From: Betaproteobacteria bacterium
GTDB lineage: Bacteria; Pseudomonadota; Gammaproteobacteria; Burkholderiales; SG8-39
Direction of reading: 5' to 3'
Assembly: GCA_009693435.1 (NCBI GenBank)
Contig: SHXF01000023.1
Location: 1 to 48,556 of the forward strand
DNA length: 48,556 nt
The notes under the pieces were generated by a model. That model ran no database searches and was not told the origin of the DNA. It worked only from the letters and a program-made list of their open reading frames with translations. This document shows positions 23,931 through 32,185 of this stretch, piece by piece. The number at the start of each line of letters is the position of its first letter. The stretch's first letter is position 1. A program made the position numbers and the translations under genes.

Positions 23931-24908
23931 ATGGAAATTGAAGCCCCGGTGATAGACCAACTGCGCCGCCTGGAGTCGCTGGACGACCTGATAGCGAAAA
24001 TCGGCGAACGCAACATGACCCCCGGATGGATACGCCGGGAAAAGCCGATCCTGTACCCCGAGATGAAATCGGCCTTCGTGCCGGCGCACTGGCGCTACGA
24101 CGAAGCCAAGGCGGGGATGCAGGCGGCCGGACGGTTGATCGGCACCGATCTCGCTGAGCGGCGCAACTTCGTCATGCGCAATCCCATACCCGGCAACGAC
24201 ACCGCCACCTTGCGCACCCTGGTGTGCGCCTATCAGTCGATCCTGCCCGGCGAAAAGGCGCGCTCGCACCGCCATGCGCCGCATGCGCTGCGGGTGATCC
24301 TCGAATCGCGCGGTTCCTTTTCCATCGTCGATGGCGACAAGCACCCGATGGAAACAGGCGACATCGTGCTCACCCCCGGCTGGTGCTGGCATGGCCACGG
24401 CCACGACGGCGACGAACAGGCGTACTGGTTCGACGGCCTGGACGTGCCGCTCAATCAACTGCTGGAGCCGATGTTCTTCGAGGAGCATCCCGACCACTTC
24501 GAAAAGGTCACCAAGGTGAGCACGCATTCGCCGATGCGCTTTCTCTGGGCGGACACGCTGAGCGCGCTGGATACGGCGAGCGCGGACCGCGACGGGTACT
24601 TCGGGAAAACCATCACCCTGCCCGCTCCAACCATGCCCACCATCCAGCTGAAGGTGCATGCCTGGGCGGCGAAATGGCGCAGCCGGCCGTACCGCCATGC
24701 AGCCAACAACGTGTACGTGGTGATGCGCGGCCAGGGCAGCACCACCGTCGGCGACCAGAAGTACGACTGGCAGTTTGGCGACACCATCGCCGCGCCGGCG
24801 TGGTCGCGCATCGAGCACCATGCGAGCGAAGACAGCGTGATTTTCTCGATGAGCGACGAGGCGCTGATGCGCTGGGCGCACTTCTACCGTTTCGAGGCGC
24901 TTGCGTGA
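23931..24908 (+). CDS. Cupin dioxygenase, gentisate 1,2-dioxygenase-like
   Basis: A 325-residue bicupin. The first cupin carries SHRHAPHALRVILES (His113, His115) and GDIVLTPGWCWHGHGHDG (His154, His156), the iron-binding pattern of gentisate and 1-hydroxy-2-naphthoate dioxygenases. The second cupin (about 240-315: RHAANNVYVVMRGQG, FGDTIAAPAW) is degenerate, as usual in this family. The enzyme would open a hydroxylated aromatic ring with O2. ATG 23931 follows AAAGGAG. The downstream Bug gene overlaps its stop, so uptake and ring cleavage are coupled. Confidence 0.9.
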   Translation: MEIEAPVIDQLRRLESLDDLIAKIGERNMTPGWIRREKPILYPEMKSAFVPAHWRYDEAKAGMQAAGRLIGTDLAERRNFVMRNPIPGNDTATLRTLVCAYQSILPGEKARSHRHAPHALRVILESRGSFSIVDGDKHPMETGDIVLTPGWCWHGHGHDGDEQAYWFDGLDVPLNQLLEPMFFEEHPDHFEKVTKVSTHSPMRFLWADTLSALDTASADRDGYFGKTITLPAPTMPTIQLKVHAWAAKWRSRPYRHAANNVYVVMRGQGSTTVGDQKYDWQFGDTIAAPAWSRIEHHASEDSVIFSMSDEALMRWAHFYRFEALA

Positions 24909-25924
24909 GCGTAGGGAAACAGCGGGGATTGAAATCCTTCACTGCCGCCGCGCTGGTCGCGGTGGCGGCTGGCGCGGCAGCGCTGGCAGGTGCCGCGCTG
25001 CCGCTTGCGGCACGGGCGCAAGCCTTTCCGAACAAACCGGTGCGCATGGTGATCGGCCTGCCGCCCGGCGGCGGCAGCGATCCCATGGCGCGGGTGTTGT
25101 CGCAGCGGCTGTCCGTGATGTGGGGCCAGCCGGTGGTGGTGGACAACCGTCCCGGGGCGAACACCATCATCGCCACCGAGATCGTCGCAAGGGCGCCGGC
25201 CGACGGCCATACCCTGCTGTTCGGCTTCGACCACAGCTTTACCTTGAATCCGCACCTGTATTCGAAACTGCCCTACGACCCGATCAAGGATTTCGCGCCG
25301 GTCACGCTGCTGGTGAACTTCGCCGTCCCGCTGGTCGCGCATCCGTCCGTTCCGGCCAACAGCCTGGCGGAACTGGTCGCACTGGCGAGGGCCGAACCCG
25401 GGAAGATTTCCTACGGCTCCATCGGCATCGGCAGCCACATGCACATCATCACCGAGCTGCTCAACAACCGCGCCGGCATCAACCTGGTGCACGTACCCTA
25501 CAAGGGCATCGCGGCCATGACCACCGCGCTGCTGACAGGAGAAATTCAACTCACCTGGTTCGGCGTATTCACCACCCGCCCGCTCGCGGCGGCCAAGCGG
25601 CTCAAGGTGCTTGCCTACAGCGGCGCGAAGCGCACGCCCTTCATGCCGGACGTGCCCACCGTTACCGAACTCGGTTATCCCGGCGTGGATCTGTCCGTCT
25701 GGTACGGCATCCTTGCACCGGGCGCCACGCCGCGGCCCGTCGTCGACAAGATCCATGCCGACATCGCGAAAGTGATGGCCGACCCGGAGTACCGCGAGAA
25801 GGAAATGACGGCCAGGGCCTACGAGCCCAGCGGCCTCGGTCCCGACGAATTCGCCGCGTTCATCAAGCGCGAGCTGGCGGCACGGGTGGAAATCGTGAAG
25901 CTGTCGGGAGCGAAGGTGGAGTGA
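24905..25924 (+). CDS. Bug-family substrate-binding protein (E)
   Basis: A 339-residue Bug receptor. I start it at GTG 24905, which overlaps the TGA of the cupin gene (GTGA); the frame is open far upstream but only as a shadow of the cupin gene. A long signal peptide follows (hydrophobic about residues 13-35, cleavage near AARAQ-A). Landmarks: FPNKPVRMVIGLPPGGGSD, VDNRPGANT, APADGHTLL, LVHVPYKGIAAM and APGATPRPVVDKIH. Translational coupling to a gentisate-type dioxygenase suggests an aromatic acid ligand, which is inference. Confidence 0.92.
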   Translation: MSVGKQRGLKSFTAAALVAVAAGAAALAGAALPLAARAQAFPNKPVRMVIGLPPGGGSDPMARVLSQRLSVMWGQPVVVDNRPGANTIIATEIVARAPADGHTLLFGFDHSFTLNPHLYSKLPYDPIKDFAPVTLLVNFAVPLVAHPSVPANSLAELVALARAEPGKISYGSIGIGSHMHIITELLNNRAGINLVHVPYKGIAAMTTALLTGEIQLTWFGVFTTRPLAAAKRLKVLAYSGAKRTPFMPDVPTVTELGYPGVDLSVWYGILAPGATPRPVVDKIHADIAKVMADPEYREKEMTARAYEPSGLGPDEFAAFIKRELAARVEIVKLSGAKVE

Positions 25925-26017
25925 AGTGTGGTCCGAAGGGCGGAGCAGGGGCCCCGCCATCGGCGAGGATGCGACCCCTGAGGACCACGGCACGCGAAGC
26001 GGGCCAGGCGGCCCACC

Positions 26018-26093
26018 AATCTGCAACATTCATCCAGATCAACCCCCAATCCACGCACATTTCTGGACGATTATTGTACGTTTACTGAATCAG
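26018..26093 (+). repeat. Diverged copy of a dispersed element
   Basis: The order aatctgcaacattcat, a variable middle, then gtacgtttactgaatcag matches the left half of the better-preserved copies at 30816 and 48354. It lies in the gap between Bug E and the MNT gene, which otherwise (25925-26160) shows nothing. Confidence 0.6.
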
Positions 26094-26174
26094 ACGAGGC
26101 TGCTGGCGATTGCTGCGGCGCTCACTGAATATCAGCGCTGCATGAACACCTCGCCTGAATCTTGCTTATAAATA

Positions 26175-26210
26175 TCCCCATATTGGGGGTTATAATCCCC
26201 ATTATGGGAT
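26175..26210 (+). promoter_or_regulatory. Operator/promoter of the MNT-HEPN pair; likely leaderless transcript
   Basis: A perfect -10 hexamer TATAAT (26191-26196) ends seven bases before ATG 26204, so transcription should start at or next to the start codon. Two dyads flank it: CCCCA-tat-TGGGG (26177-26189) and ATCCC-cattat-GGGAT (26195-26210). They would let a DNA-binding partner cover the -10 and the start site. No Shine-Dalgarno sequence is present. I see no good -35 at normal spacing. Confidence 0.6.
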
Positions 26211-26869
26211 CGATTAAACCCCGCACGAGCTTTGGCGAAGCCCTCTTTGGTGGAATCAAGCAGCGGGTGATGGCTCTGCTGTTCGGCCAGCCTGCTCGCG
26301 CATTCCACGGCAATGAGCTGATGCGTCTGACCAGCTCCGGGAAGGGGGCACTGCAAAGGGAGTTGGGGCGCCTTACCGAGTCCGGCCTGGTTTCTGTGAC
26401 CCAGGTCGGAAACCAGAAGCGATACCAGGCCAATCCCGCTTCACCGATCTTTGACGAGTTGTGCAGCATCGTACTGAAGACATTCGGTCTCGCCGATGTG
26501 CTGCGCCAGGCGCTGATGCCGCTGGATAGCAAGATAGAGGTTGCCTTTGTGTACGGGTCAGTCGCAAAGCGCACCGATACCACGGACAGCGACATCGACT
26601 TGCTCGTCGTTTCCGATACGGTCGGTTACGGAGACCTGATTGCCGCACTCGGCGTAAGCGAGACCAAACTTGGAAGGAAAATTAGTCCAACGCTATACAC
26701 CGCTGCCGACCTGCAGCGCCGACGCGCCGATGGCAACAGCTTCATCCTGCGCATACTGGAACAGCCGAAACTATTCGTGATCGGGGAAGCACATGAGCTT
26801 GGAGAACCTGGCAAATCTGGTCAAGATCGGGTTGCTGAACAGCGAACCCCCGGACCAGGCGGAGTTTGA
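26204..26869 (+). CDS. MNT-type nucleotidyltransferase with N-terminal winged helix (antitoxin)
   Basis: A 221-residue protein. Residues 15-80 form a winged-helix DNA-binding domain (GIKQRVMALLFG ... NELMRLT ... LQRELGRLTESGLVS ... NQKRYQA). Residues 112-140 hold the minimal nucleotidyltransferase motif: GS at 118-119, then Asp130 and Asp132 (DSDIDLLVVSD). In HEPN-MNT modules the MNT protein neutralises the HEPN toxin, in known cases by AMP transfer. The last 20 or so residues are encoded inside the 77-bp overlap with the HEPN gene and look non-conserved. I prefer ATG 26204 over an earlier in-frame ATG (26162) because the perfect -10 lies between them. The winged helix may bind the palindromes over its own start. 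Confidence 0.88.
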   Translation: MGSIKPRTSFGEALFGGIKQRVMALLFGQPARAFHGNELMRLTSSGKGALQRELGRLTESGLVSVTQVGNQKRYQANPASPIFDELCSIVLKTFGLADVLRQALMPLDSKIEVAFVYGSVAKRTDTTDSDIDLLVVSDTVGYGDLIAALGVSETKLGRKISPTLYTAADLQRRRADGNSFILRILEQPKLFVIGEAHELGEPGKSGQDRVAEQRTPGPGGV

Positions 26870-27233
26870 CGGCCTGTTGCGCTCGGCGAGGTCCCGGTTA
26901 AACGACGCGCAGAGAACGGCGAATGCTCTGGAAAGCCGCTTCACACTTGCATACGACGCAGGCCATTCGCTCGCGCTCGCGGCGTTGCGCTGGCACGGAT
27001 ACCGGCCCGACAAGAAGCGTTATGTAGTGTTTCAGACTCTGGCCGCGACGTTGGCGATCGCGGAAAACAATTGCAGGCTTCTGGATCATTGCCACAGCAA
27101 GAGAAATACCGGTGAATACGAAGGGCATTACGAAGTGGACGAAAGACTTGTCGGCGAGTTGATCTCCGTCACGGAAGAGGTCCTGCGCCGTGTCGAGCGT
27201 CTCGGCCCCGTGCCCCCGCGGGCAAATGGATAG
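26793..27233 (+). CDS. HEPN-domain protein, probable RNase toxin partner of the MNT protein
   Basis: A 146-residue all-helical protein. It has the HEPN signature region DHCHSKRNTGEYEG: Arg104-Asn105 and Tyr109 correspond to the R-N-x3-Y active-site variant. An earlier helix has LAYDAGHSLALAALR. It overlaps the MNT gene by 77 bases in another frame. HEPN toxins cut RNA and are kept inactive by the MNT partner. The motif differs from the RX4HXY form of well-studied HepT proteins, so this belongs to a related HEPN branch. Confidence 0.82.
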   Translation: MSLENLANLVKIGLLNSEPPDQAEFDGLLRSARSRLNDAQRTANALESRFTLAYDAGHSLALAALRWHGYRPDKKRYVVFQTLAATLAIAENNCRLLDHCHSKRNTGEYEGHYEVDERLVGELISVTEEVLRRVERLGPVPPRANG

Positions 27234-27286
27234 TTCGCTGGATCTGCGTACTGTGCTCTTACCCACCCCCCTGTGAATAACCATCA

Positions 27287-28261
27287 ATGAACGCTCTGCT
27301 TTTCAACATGCTGGCGATTCTCTTTCTGGTGCTGCCCGCCTGCGCAACCGCCCAATCCGGCGCCGCAGCCTATCCGTCCAGGCCGGTGCGCGTAATCAAC
27401 CCGTATCCGGCGGGCGGGCCCGCGGACATCATCGGGCGGCTGCTGGGCGAGCGCCTGCAGGGGAATCTCGGGCAACCGTTCGTCACCGACAACCGCGCCG
27501 GCGCAGCGGGCAACATTGGCGCGATGGCGGTGGCGCGCGCCGCGCCCGACGGCTACACGCTGCTCCTGTGCGTGGATTTCACGCTGGGCACCAATCCGGT
27601 TCTGTACCAGAAACCGGGCTTCGATCCGCACCAGGATTTCTCACCGGTCACGTTGCTGGCGAAGAGCCAGAGCGTGCTGGTGGTGAATGCAGGGGTCGCA
27701 GCGAATTCGGTGAAGGAGCTGATCGCGCTCGCCAGACAGAAACCGCTCACCTTCGCCTCCGGAGGCAATGGCACCCCGGGCCATCTCTCCGGCGAGTTGT
27801 TCAAGCAGGTCGCCGGCGTCGATATGACACACGTCCCGTACAAGGGGAACGCGGCTGCCGTGGCATCGGTCGTGTCCGGCGAGACGCAGATGTTCATCGC
27901 GGCGATGACGACCATGCTGCCGCAGGTCAAGGCGGGGCGCGTGCGCGCGCTGGTCATCGCCAACGAAAATCGCGCGGCGGCGCTGCCGGGCGTGCCGAAC
28001 GCGGCAGAGGCCGGCGTGTCCGGAATCGAGGTGGACAGCTGGTTCGCGCTGCTCGCGCCGGCGCGCACCCCGCAGGAGGTGATCGACAAGCTCCACCGCG
28101 AGGTGGCGAACGCGCTGCGCGACCCCGATCTGCGCGCCCGCCTGGAACAGGCAAGCCTTGAGCCGCTTGGACTACCCAGCGCCGAAGTGACGCGCCTGAT
28201 CGAGCGCGACCTGAAGAAGTGGGGACCGGTGATCGCGCGGGCGGGCATCAAGGTCGATTAG
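27287..28261 (+). CDS. Bug-family substrate-binding protein (F)
   Basis: A 324-residue Bug receptor with signal peptide (MNALLFNMLAILFLVLPACA; a Cys at 19 could alternatively be a lipoprotein Cys). Landmarks: YPSRPVRVINPYPAGGPAD, TDNRAGAAGN, APDGYTLLL, MTHVPYKGNAAA and ARTPQEVIDKLH. It is followed by an MFS transporter and another Bug gene. It also shows the segment of about 100 residues that is missing from Bug B. Confidence 0.92.
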   Translation: MNALLFNMLAILFLVLPACATAQSGAAAYPSRPVRVINPYPAGGPADIIGRLLGERLQGNLGQPFVTDNRAGAAGNIGAMAVARAAPDGYTLLLCVDFTLGTNPVLYQKPGFDPHQDFSPVTLLAKSQSVLVVNAGVAANSVKELIALARQKPLTFASGGNGTPGHLSGELFKQVAGVDMTHVPYKGNAAAVASVVSGETQMFIAAMTTMLPQVKAGRVRALVIANENRAAALPGVPNAAEAGVSGIEVDSWFALLAPARTPQEVIDKLHREVANALRDPDLRARLEQASLEPLGLPSAEVTRLIERDLKKWGPVIARAGIKVD

Positions 28262-28336
28262 CGAACGCCGCATAACGCGGCCCCCCGCGCGCCACACCGC
28301 GGCACGGCTGCCACCGGAGGACCATCCATCACCACT

Positions 28337-29740
28337 TTGCCGACCCTGCGTCTGCTCGTAGTCGGCCTGGCGACGCTGGTGGTGCCGCTGGATTCGGCGG
28401 TCAATGTCGCGTTTCCCCACATCATCGGGCGTTTCGCGCTGCCGATCCCGATGATCCAGTGGGTGGTCATCGCCTACGTATTGACCTACGCCAGCCTGAT
28501 GCTGATCTTCGGCCGCATCGGCGACATCTTCGGCCACCGGCAGGTCTTCCTGTTCGGCGCGGCATGGAGCGCGTTCGCGTTGCTGCTGTGCAGCCTCGCG
28601 CCCTCCTACGGCTGGCTGTTGGCTGCTCGGGCAATGCAGGGCGTGGGCGCCGCGCTGCTGCTCAGTTGCGGCCCGGCCATCGCTACTGCATTGTTCCCCG
28701 AGCGGCAGCGCGCGCGAGTGCTGGGGCTGTACACGCTGATGTTCGGCCTGGGCGGCGTGATCGGCCCGCCCCTCGCCGGACTGCTGATCGATCAGTGGGG
28801 ATGGAGCGCGGTATTTGCGTTTCGCGTGCCCCTTTGCGTCATCGCCTTCCTGCTCGCATTCAGCCTGCCGAAAACGCCCCGCGCCGGCGCGCGGGAGGCG
28901 TTCGATGGCGTGGGCGCGCTGCTGCTCGCGCTGTCGACCAGTGCCGGCCTGCTGGCGCTGAACGAACTGCAGAACCTGCCGCACACCGTGCTGCCGTTGC
29001 TGGCGCTGGCAACCGTGGCTGCCCTCGCCGCCATGGGATTCATTCGTCGCGAGAAAACGTTCGCCAAGCCCATCATCGATCTGCGCCTGTTCCGCGACCG
29101 GGACTTCACCCTCGCCAATGTCGGGCACACGGCGGTGAACCTGGCCGGCTTTTCGACCATGCTGCTGATGCCCTTCTATCTCGCGCGTAGCGGCAACCTG
29201 TCCGCGCCCGCGAGTGGCGCGGTGCTCGCGGCGGCGGCTGTCGGCATGATGGCCGCCGCCCCGCTCACGGGCTGGCTCGCGGGCCTGGTTTCGGCAAAGA
29301 GACTGTTGCTGCTCGGTGCCTTGCTGGTCGCTGTCGGCCTGGTGGCCATTGCCGCCCTCAGCACCGGCGCAGACATCGCACTGCTGGTCGCGGCCATGGC
29401 GCTGCAGGGCATCGGCCAGGGCATATTCCAGGTCGCTTATTTCGATCTCGTGACCGGAACCCTGCCGCTTAGCGCGCGCGGCGTTGCCGGCAGCCTCGCG
29501 ATGATGACCCGCACGCTGGGCGTCGTAACCGGCGCGAGCGTGCTGATGCTGGTGTTCCAGCTGATGCGCGACGGCGCCTCCCGGGAACAGAACGAAGCGC
29601 ACGCCTTCCTGGCCGGTTTCCAGGGCGCCTTCCTGTTTGCCTCGGGTGTGAGCGTGGTACTGCTGCTCGCGGCGCTGTCGCGCGGCTGGCTGCGCGCAGC
29701 GCCCGATTCCGAACGGCGTCGTGAAAAGAATCCGGATTGA
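28337..29740 (+). CDS. MFS transporter, DHA2-like multidrug/solute exporter
   Basis: A 467-residue integral membrane protein with 13-14 predicted hydrophobic helices. Motif A-like FGRIGDIFGHRQVF follows helix 2, RAMQGVGAALLL is motif B and GLGGVIGPPLAGLL is motif C, which is typical of the drug:H+ antiporter branch. The start is uncertain: a perfect GGAGG (28316-28320) is positioned for an in-frame ATC at 28328, and the first usual start codon is TTG 28337, 16 bases after it. The ATC may be a mutated ATG. The gene sits between two Bug genes. Confidence 0.88.
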   Translation: MPTLRLLVVGLATLVVPLDSAVNVAFPHIIGRFALPIPMIQWVVIAYVLTYASLMLIFGRIGDIFGHRQVFLFGAAWSAFALLLCSLAPSYGWLLAARAMQGVGAALLLSCGPAIATALFPERQRARVLGLYTLMFGLGGVIGPPLAGLLIDQWGWSAVFAFRVPLCVIAFLLAFSLPKTPRAGAREAFDGVGALLLALSTSAGLLALNELQNLPHTVLPLLALATVAALAAMGFIRREKTFAKPIIDLRLFRDRDFTLANVGHTAVNLAGFSTMLLMPFYLARSGNLSAPASGAVLAAAAVGMMAAAPLTGWLAGLVSAKRLLLLGALLVAVGLVAIAALSTGADIALLVAAMALQGIGQGIFQVAYFDLVTGTLPLSARGVAGSLAMMTRTLGVVTGASVLMLVFQLMRDGASREQNEAHAFLAGFQGAFLFASGVSVVLLLAALSRGWLRAAPDSERRREKNPD

Positions 29741-29794
29741 ATTTCGTATCGCCCGGCGTATCCTGCCTGCTCAAACGAACCTGAGGAGCAGTCC

Positions 29795-30760
29795 ATGTTC
29801 AGAATTGTCCTGGCCCTGTGCACCCTTTGCGCACTGTGCGCGGCGGGCGCCTTGCACGCGCAAGCCTGGCCGTCGAAACCGGTGCGCGTGATCGTCAATG
29901 TCGCCGCCAGCGGGGTTGCGGATCTCACCATGCGTGTCCTGGGCGTGCGCCTGGCGGAATCACTGGGGCAGCCGGTGGTGGTGGAAAACCGCCCCGGCGG
30001 AGACGGCTATATCGGCTTCGAGGCCGTGTCGCGCGCGGAGCCCGATGGCTATACGCTCGTCTATGCACCGGGCAGCACCATGATGATCGCGCCGCACCTG
30101 GTGCGCCGCCCGGACCTCGATCCGCTCAAGGCCTTCGTGCCGGTCGCCGCCACCGGCCGCGTGTCGCTGTATCTGGTGGTGTATCCGAAGTTCCCGGCAA
30201 ACAACCTGGGCGAGTTCCTCGCGCATGCGCGGGCCAATCCCGGCAAGCTCAATTACGGCACGCCCGGCAACGGCACCTCGCCCCACATCGCCACTGAAGT
30301 GTTCAATCGCGAGGCGAAGGTGAAGCTTAACCATATCCCTTACAAAGGAGCGGGGCCGGCGCTCAACGACCTGTTGGGCGGCCAGATCGATCTCGCGCTC
30401 GACCCGGGGGTCGGATTGCCCCATGTGAAGTCGGGCAAGCTGCGCATGCTGGCGGTGGCCGGCGGGACGCGGCATCCTGACTACCCGGATGTGCCGACGC
30501 TGGATGAATCCGGCATCAAGGATGTCGACGGCGGGCCGCACTTCGGCCTGTACGCGCCCGCCGGCACGCCGCGCGTGGCGGTCGAGCGGTTGAACGCGGA
30601 AATGCAGAAGGCGATGAGCGATCCGTCGGTCCGCGACCGTTTCCGCGCGCTGGCGGTCGATGTGGCTCCGCCGATGACCCCCGAGGCCTTTGCCGCCTAC
30701 GTCAGGACCCAGAGCGAGCGCTATTCGCGGCTCATACCGGAACTGGGCATACGCATGTGA
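29795..30760 (+). CDS. Bug-family substrate-binding protein (G)
   Basis: A 321-residue Bug receptor. Signal peptide MFRIVLALCTLCALCAAGAL, cleavage near LHAQ-A. Landmarks: WPSKPVRVIVNVAASGVAD (the usual PxxAGGxxD loop is changed to AASGVAD), VENRPGGDG, EPDGYTLV, NHIPYKGAGPA and APAGTPRVAVERLN. The altered first loop lines the binding pocket in this family, so its ligand may be atypical. A GAGGAG ribosome site precedes ATG 29795. Confidence 0.92.
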   Translation: MFRIVLALCTLCALCAAGALHAQAWPSKPVRVIVNVAASGVADLTMRVLGVRLAESLGQPVVVENRPGGDGYIGFEAVSRAEPDGYTLVYAPGSTMMIAPHLVRRPDLDPLKAFVPVAATGRVSLYLVVYPKFPANNLGEFLAHARANPGKLNYGTPGNGTSPHIATEVFNREAKVKLNHIPYKGAGPALNDLLGGQIDLALDPGVGLPHVKSGKLRMLAVAGGTRHPDYPDVPTLDESGIKDVDGGPHFGLYAPAGTPRVAVERLNAEMQKAMSDPSVRDRFRALAVDVAPPMTPEAFAAYVRTQSERYSRLIPELGIRM

Positions 30761-30815
30761 TGCACGGAGCGTGCCGCGAAACCGCGCCTGCCGCGCGGTC
30801 CACGCGCGCTCCTTG

Positions 30816-30970
30816 AATCTACAACATTTATCGGGCCATCTCCCCACAGAATCATAGTGGGCGGCCGATTTATGTATTTTTACTGGAACAGCCTGTAGCC
30901 GAATGGTACCTGCTTTACGTTGCTGGCGGGATCAGGCGCAGGTTGGCGGTGAGCATAACGAACCCCAACA
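30816..30970 (+). repeat. 155-bp dispersed element ending in a REP-like half
   Basis: Base-for-base alignable without gaps to 48354-48508 (about 85% identical by eye) and, over its left half, to 26018-26093. It starts aatctacaacattta and ends with the REP-like half site gtgagcataacgaacccc. No ORF fits it. The REP end abuts the truncated dioxygenase fragment that begins at 30979. Confidence 0.8.
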
Positions 30971-30978
30971 CTGCAGGC

Positions 30979-31201
30979 TGCTGCGGCCGGCGGTGACGGG
31001 CGGATTGGCCACACGGTGAAGATGGGAGACCCGGCGATCGTTGGTCCACACCGCCATCAGGTCGCCGATATTGACCACGAAGGAACCGGTCGGCGGCACG
31101 ACATCCGCCCAGCCGCCGTTGCGAAGCTTCACCTGCAGTCCCCCGGGCGCATCCTCGGCCGGCAACAGGGTCAGACTGCCGAAGTCGTCGACTGGCGTGG
31201 C
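30979..31201 (-). pseudogene. Fragment of an isopenicillin-N-synthase-like 2OG-Fe(II) dioxygenase, copy 1
   Basis: The minus strand encodes part of the C-terminal jelly roll: LTLLPAEDAPGGLQVKLRNG, then SFVVNIGDLMAVWTND and HLHRVANPP, the distal iron His. Both ends are lost. The 5' side is cut at ATPVDDFG and the 3' side stops at AGRS, where the dispersed element begins. Bases 30979-31176 form a direct repeat with 46570-46767. The remaining gap to the next gene (31202-31345) shows no gene. Confidence 0.85.
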
Positions 31202-31345
31202 TCAGGATTCGCGGCATTTTGACCTCGTTTGCATTACTATCGTCTGGGGACAGGCGCAAAATGCGCCGGGCGCTCTGTCCGGCGGGATGTGCTCGGTGAC
31301 AAACCGTCGCCATCGACCCGGCGCGCGAAAAGAGATGGGATTGAA

Positions 31346-32185
31346 TTGCCCCTCGTCTACCTGCGTCCGGGCAGTTTGCCAGAGGCCATTGCCGCGCTCA
31401 CGGCACGGCCTTTTGCCATCATTGCCGGCGGAACCGATTTCTATCCCGCCAGGGTGGGGCGGCCGGTGGCAGAGGATGTCCTGGACATCACGCGCGTCAC
31501 CGAGCTTCGCGGCGTGCGTGAAGAGGCCGATGCCTGGCATGTTGGCGCGCTGGCGACCTGGACCGAACTGATCAACACAGCGCTGCCGGCGTATTTCGCC
31601 GGACTGAAACTGGCCGCGCGCGAGATCGGCGGGGTGCAGATACAGAATACCGGCACGCTGGCCGGCAATGTCTGCAATGCCTCGCCTGCGGCCGACGGTG
31701 TTCCGGCCTTGCTGGCGCTTGACGCGCAAATCGAGCTTGCCGGTGCGCATGGCGTACGCCGCCTGCCCGTGGCGGCATTCTTGGTTGCCAATCGCAAAAC
31801 CGCGCGCAAGCCCGACGAGTTGGTGACCGGCATACGTGTGCCAAAGTGGCCGGCGGGTACGCGTGCCGATTTTTTCAAACTCGGTTCGCGCAAATACCTG
31901 GTGATATCCATCGCCATGGTTTCCACCGTTATTGCCGTCGATGCGAACGGGGTCATTACCCGCTGCGGCGTCGCTGTGGGCGCCTGTTCGGCGGTGGCGC
32001 AACGGCTGTCCGCGCTGGAAGCCAAACTGGTCGGCAAGCGTCTTGCGCCGGACCTGGCCGATCTGGTGGTGCCTGCCGATCTGCAGCCGCTCAGTCCGAT
32101 CGCCGATGTACGCGGCACACCCGAATACCGCCTTGACGTGGTGCAGACCCTGCTCAAGCGTGCGCTGGCAAGGATCGCGGCATGA
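31346..32185 (+). CDS. FAD-binding subunit of a molybdenum hydroxylase (CoxM/XdhB type)
   Basis: A 279-residue flavin subunit of the xanthine-dehydrogenase family. The FAD pyrophosphate loop AGGTDFYP is at about 27-34, and the second FAD motif TGTLAGNVCNASPAAD is present. The start is uncertain: TTG 31346 lies just before the conserved LPLVYLRPGSL segment behind a weak AGATGGG; the open frame extends to 31229 but those residues do not resemble the family. Its stop overlaps the ATG of the fused catalytic subunit (ATGA). It passes electrons from the Fe-S domain to NAD or another acceptor. Confidence 0.87.
   Translation: MPLVYLRPGSLPEAIAALTARPFAIIAGGTDFYPARVGRPVAEDVLDITRVTELRGVREEADAWHVGALATWTELINTALPAYFAGLKLAAREIGGVQIQNTGTLAGNVCNASPAADGVPALLALDAQIELAGAHGVRRLPVAAFLVANRKTARKPDELVTGIRVPKWPAGTRADFFKLGSRKYLVISIAMVSTVIAVDANGVITRCGVAVGACSAVAQRLSALEAKLVGKRLAPDLADLVVPADLQPLSPIADVRGTPEYRLDVVQTLLKRALARIAA

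Noticed and set aside
24224..24904. A 227-residue N-terminal extension of Bug E inside the cupin gene
   Set aside because: The extension is an alternative frame of the cupin gene, and GTG 24905 starts a proper signal peptide.
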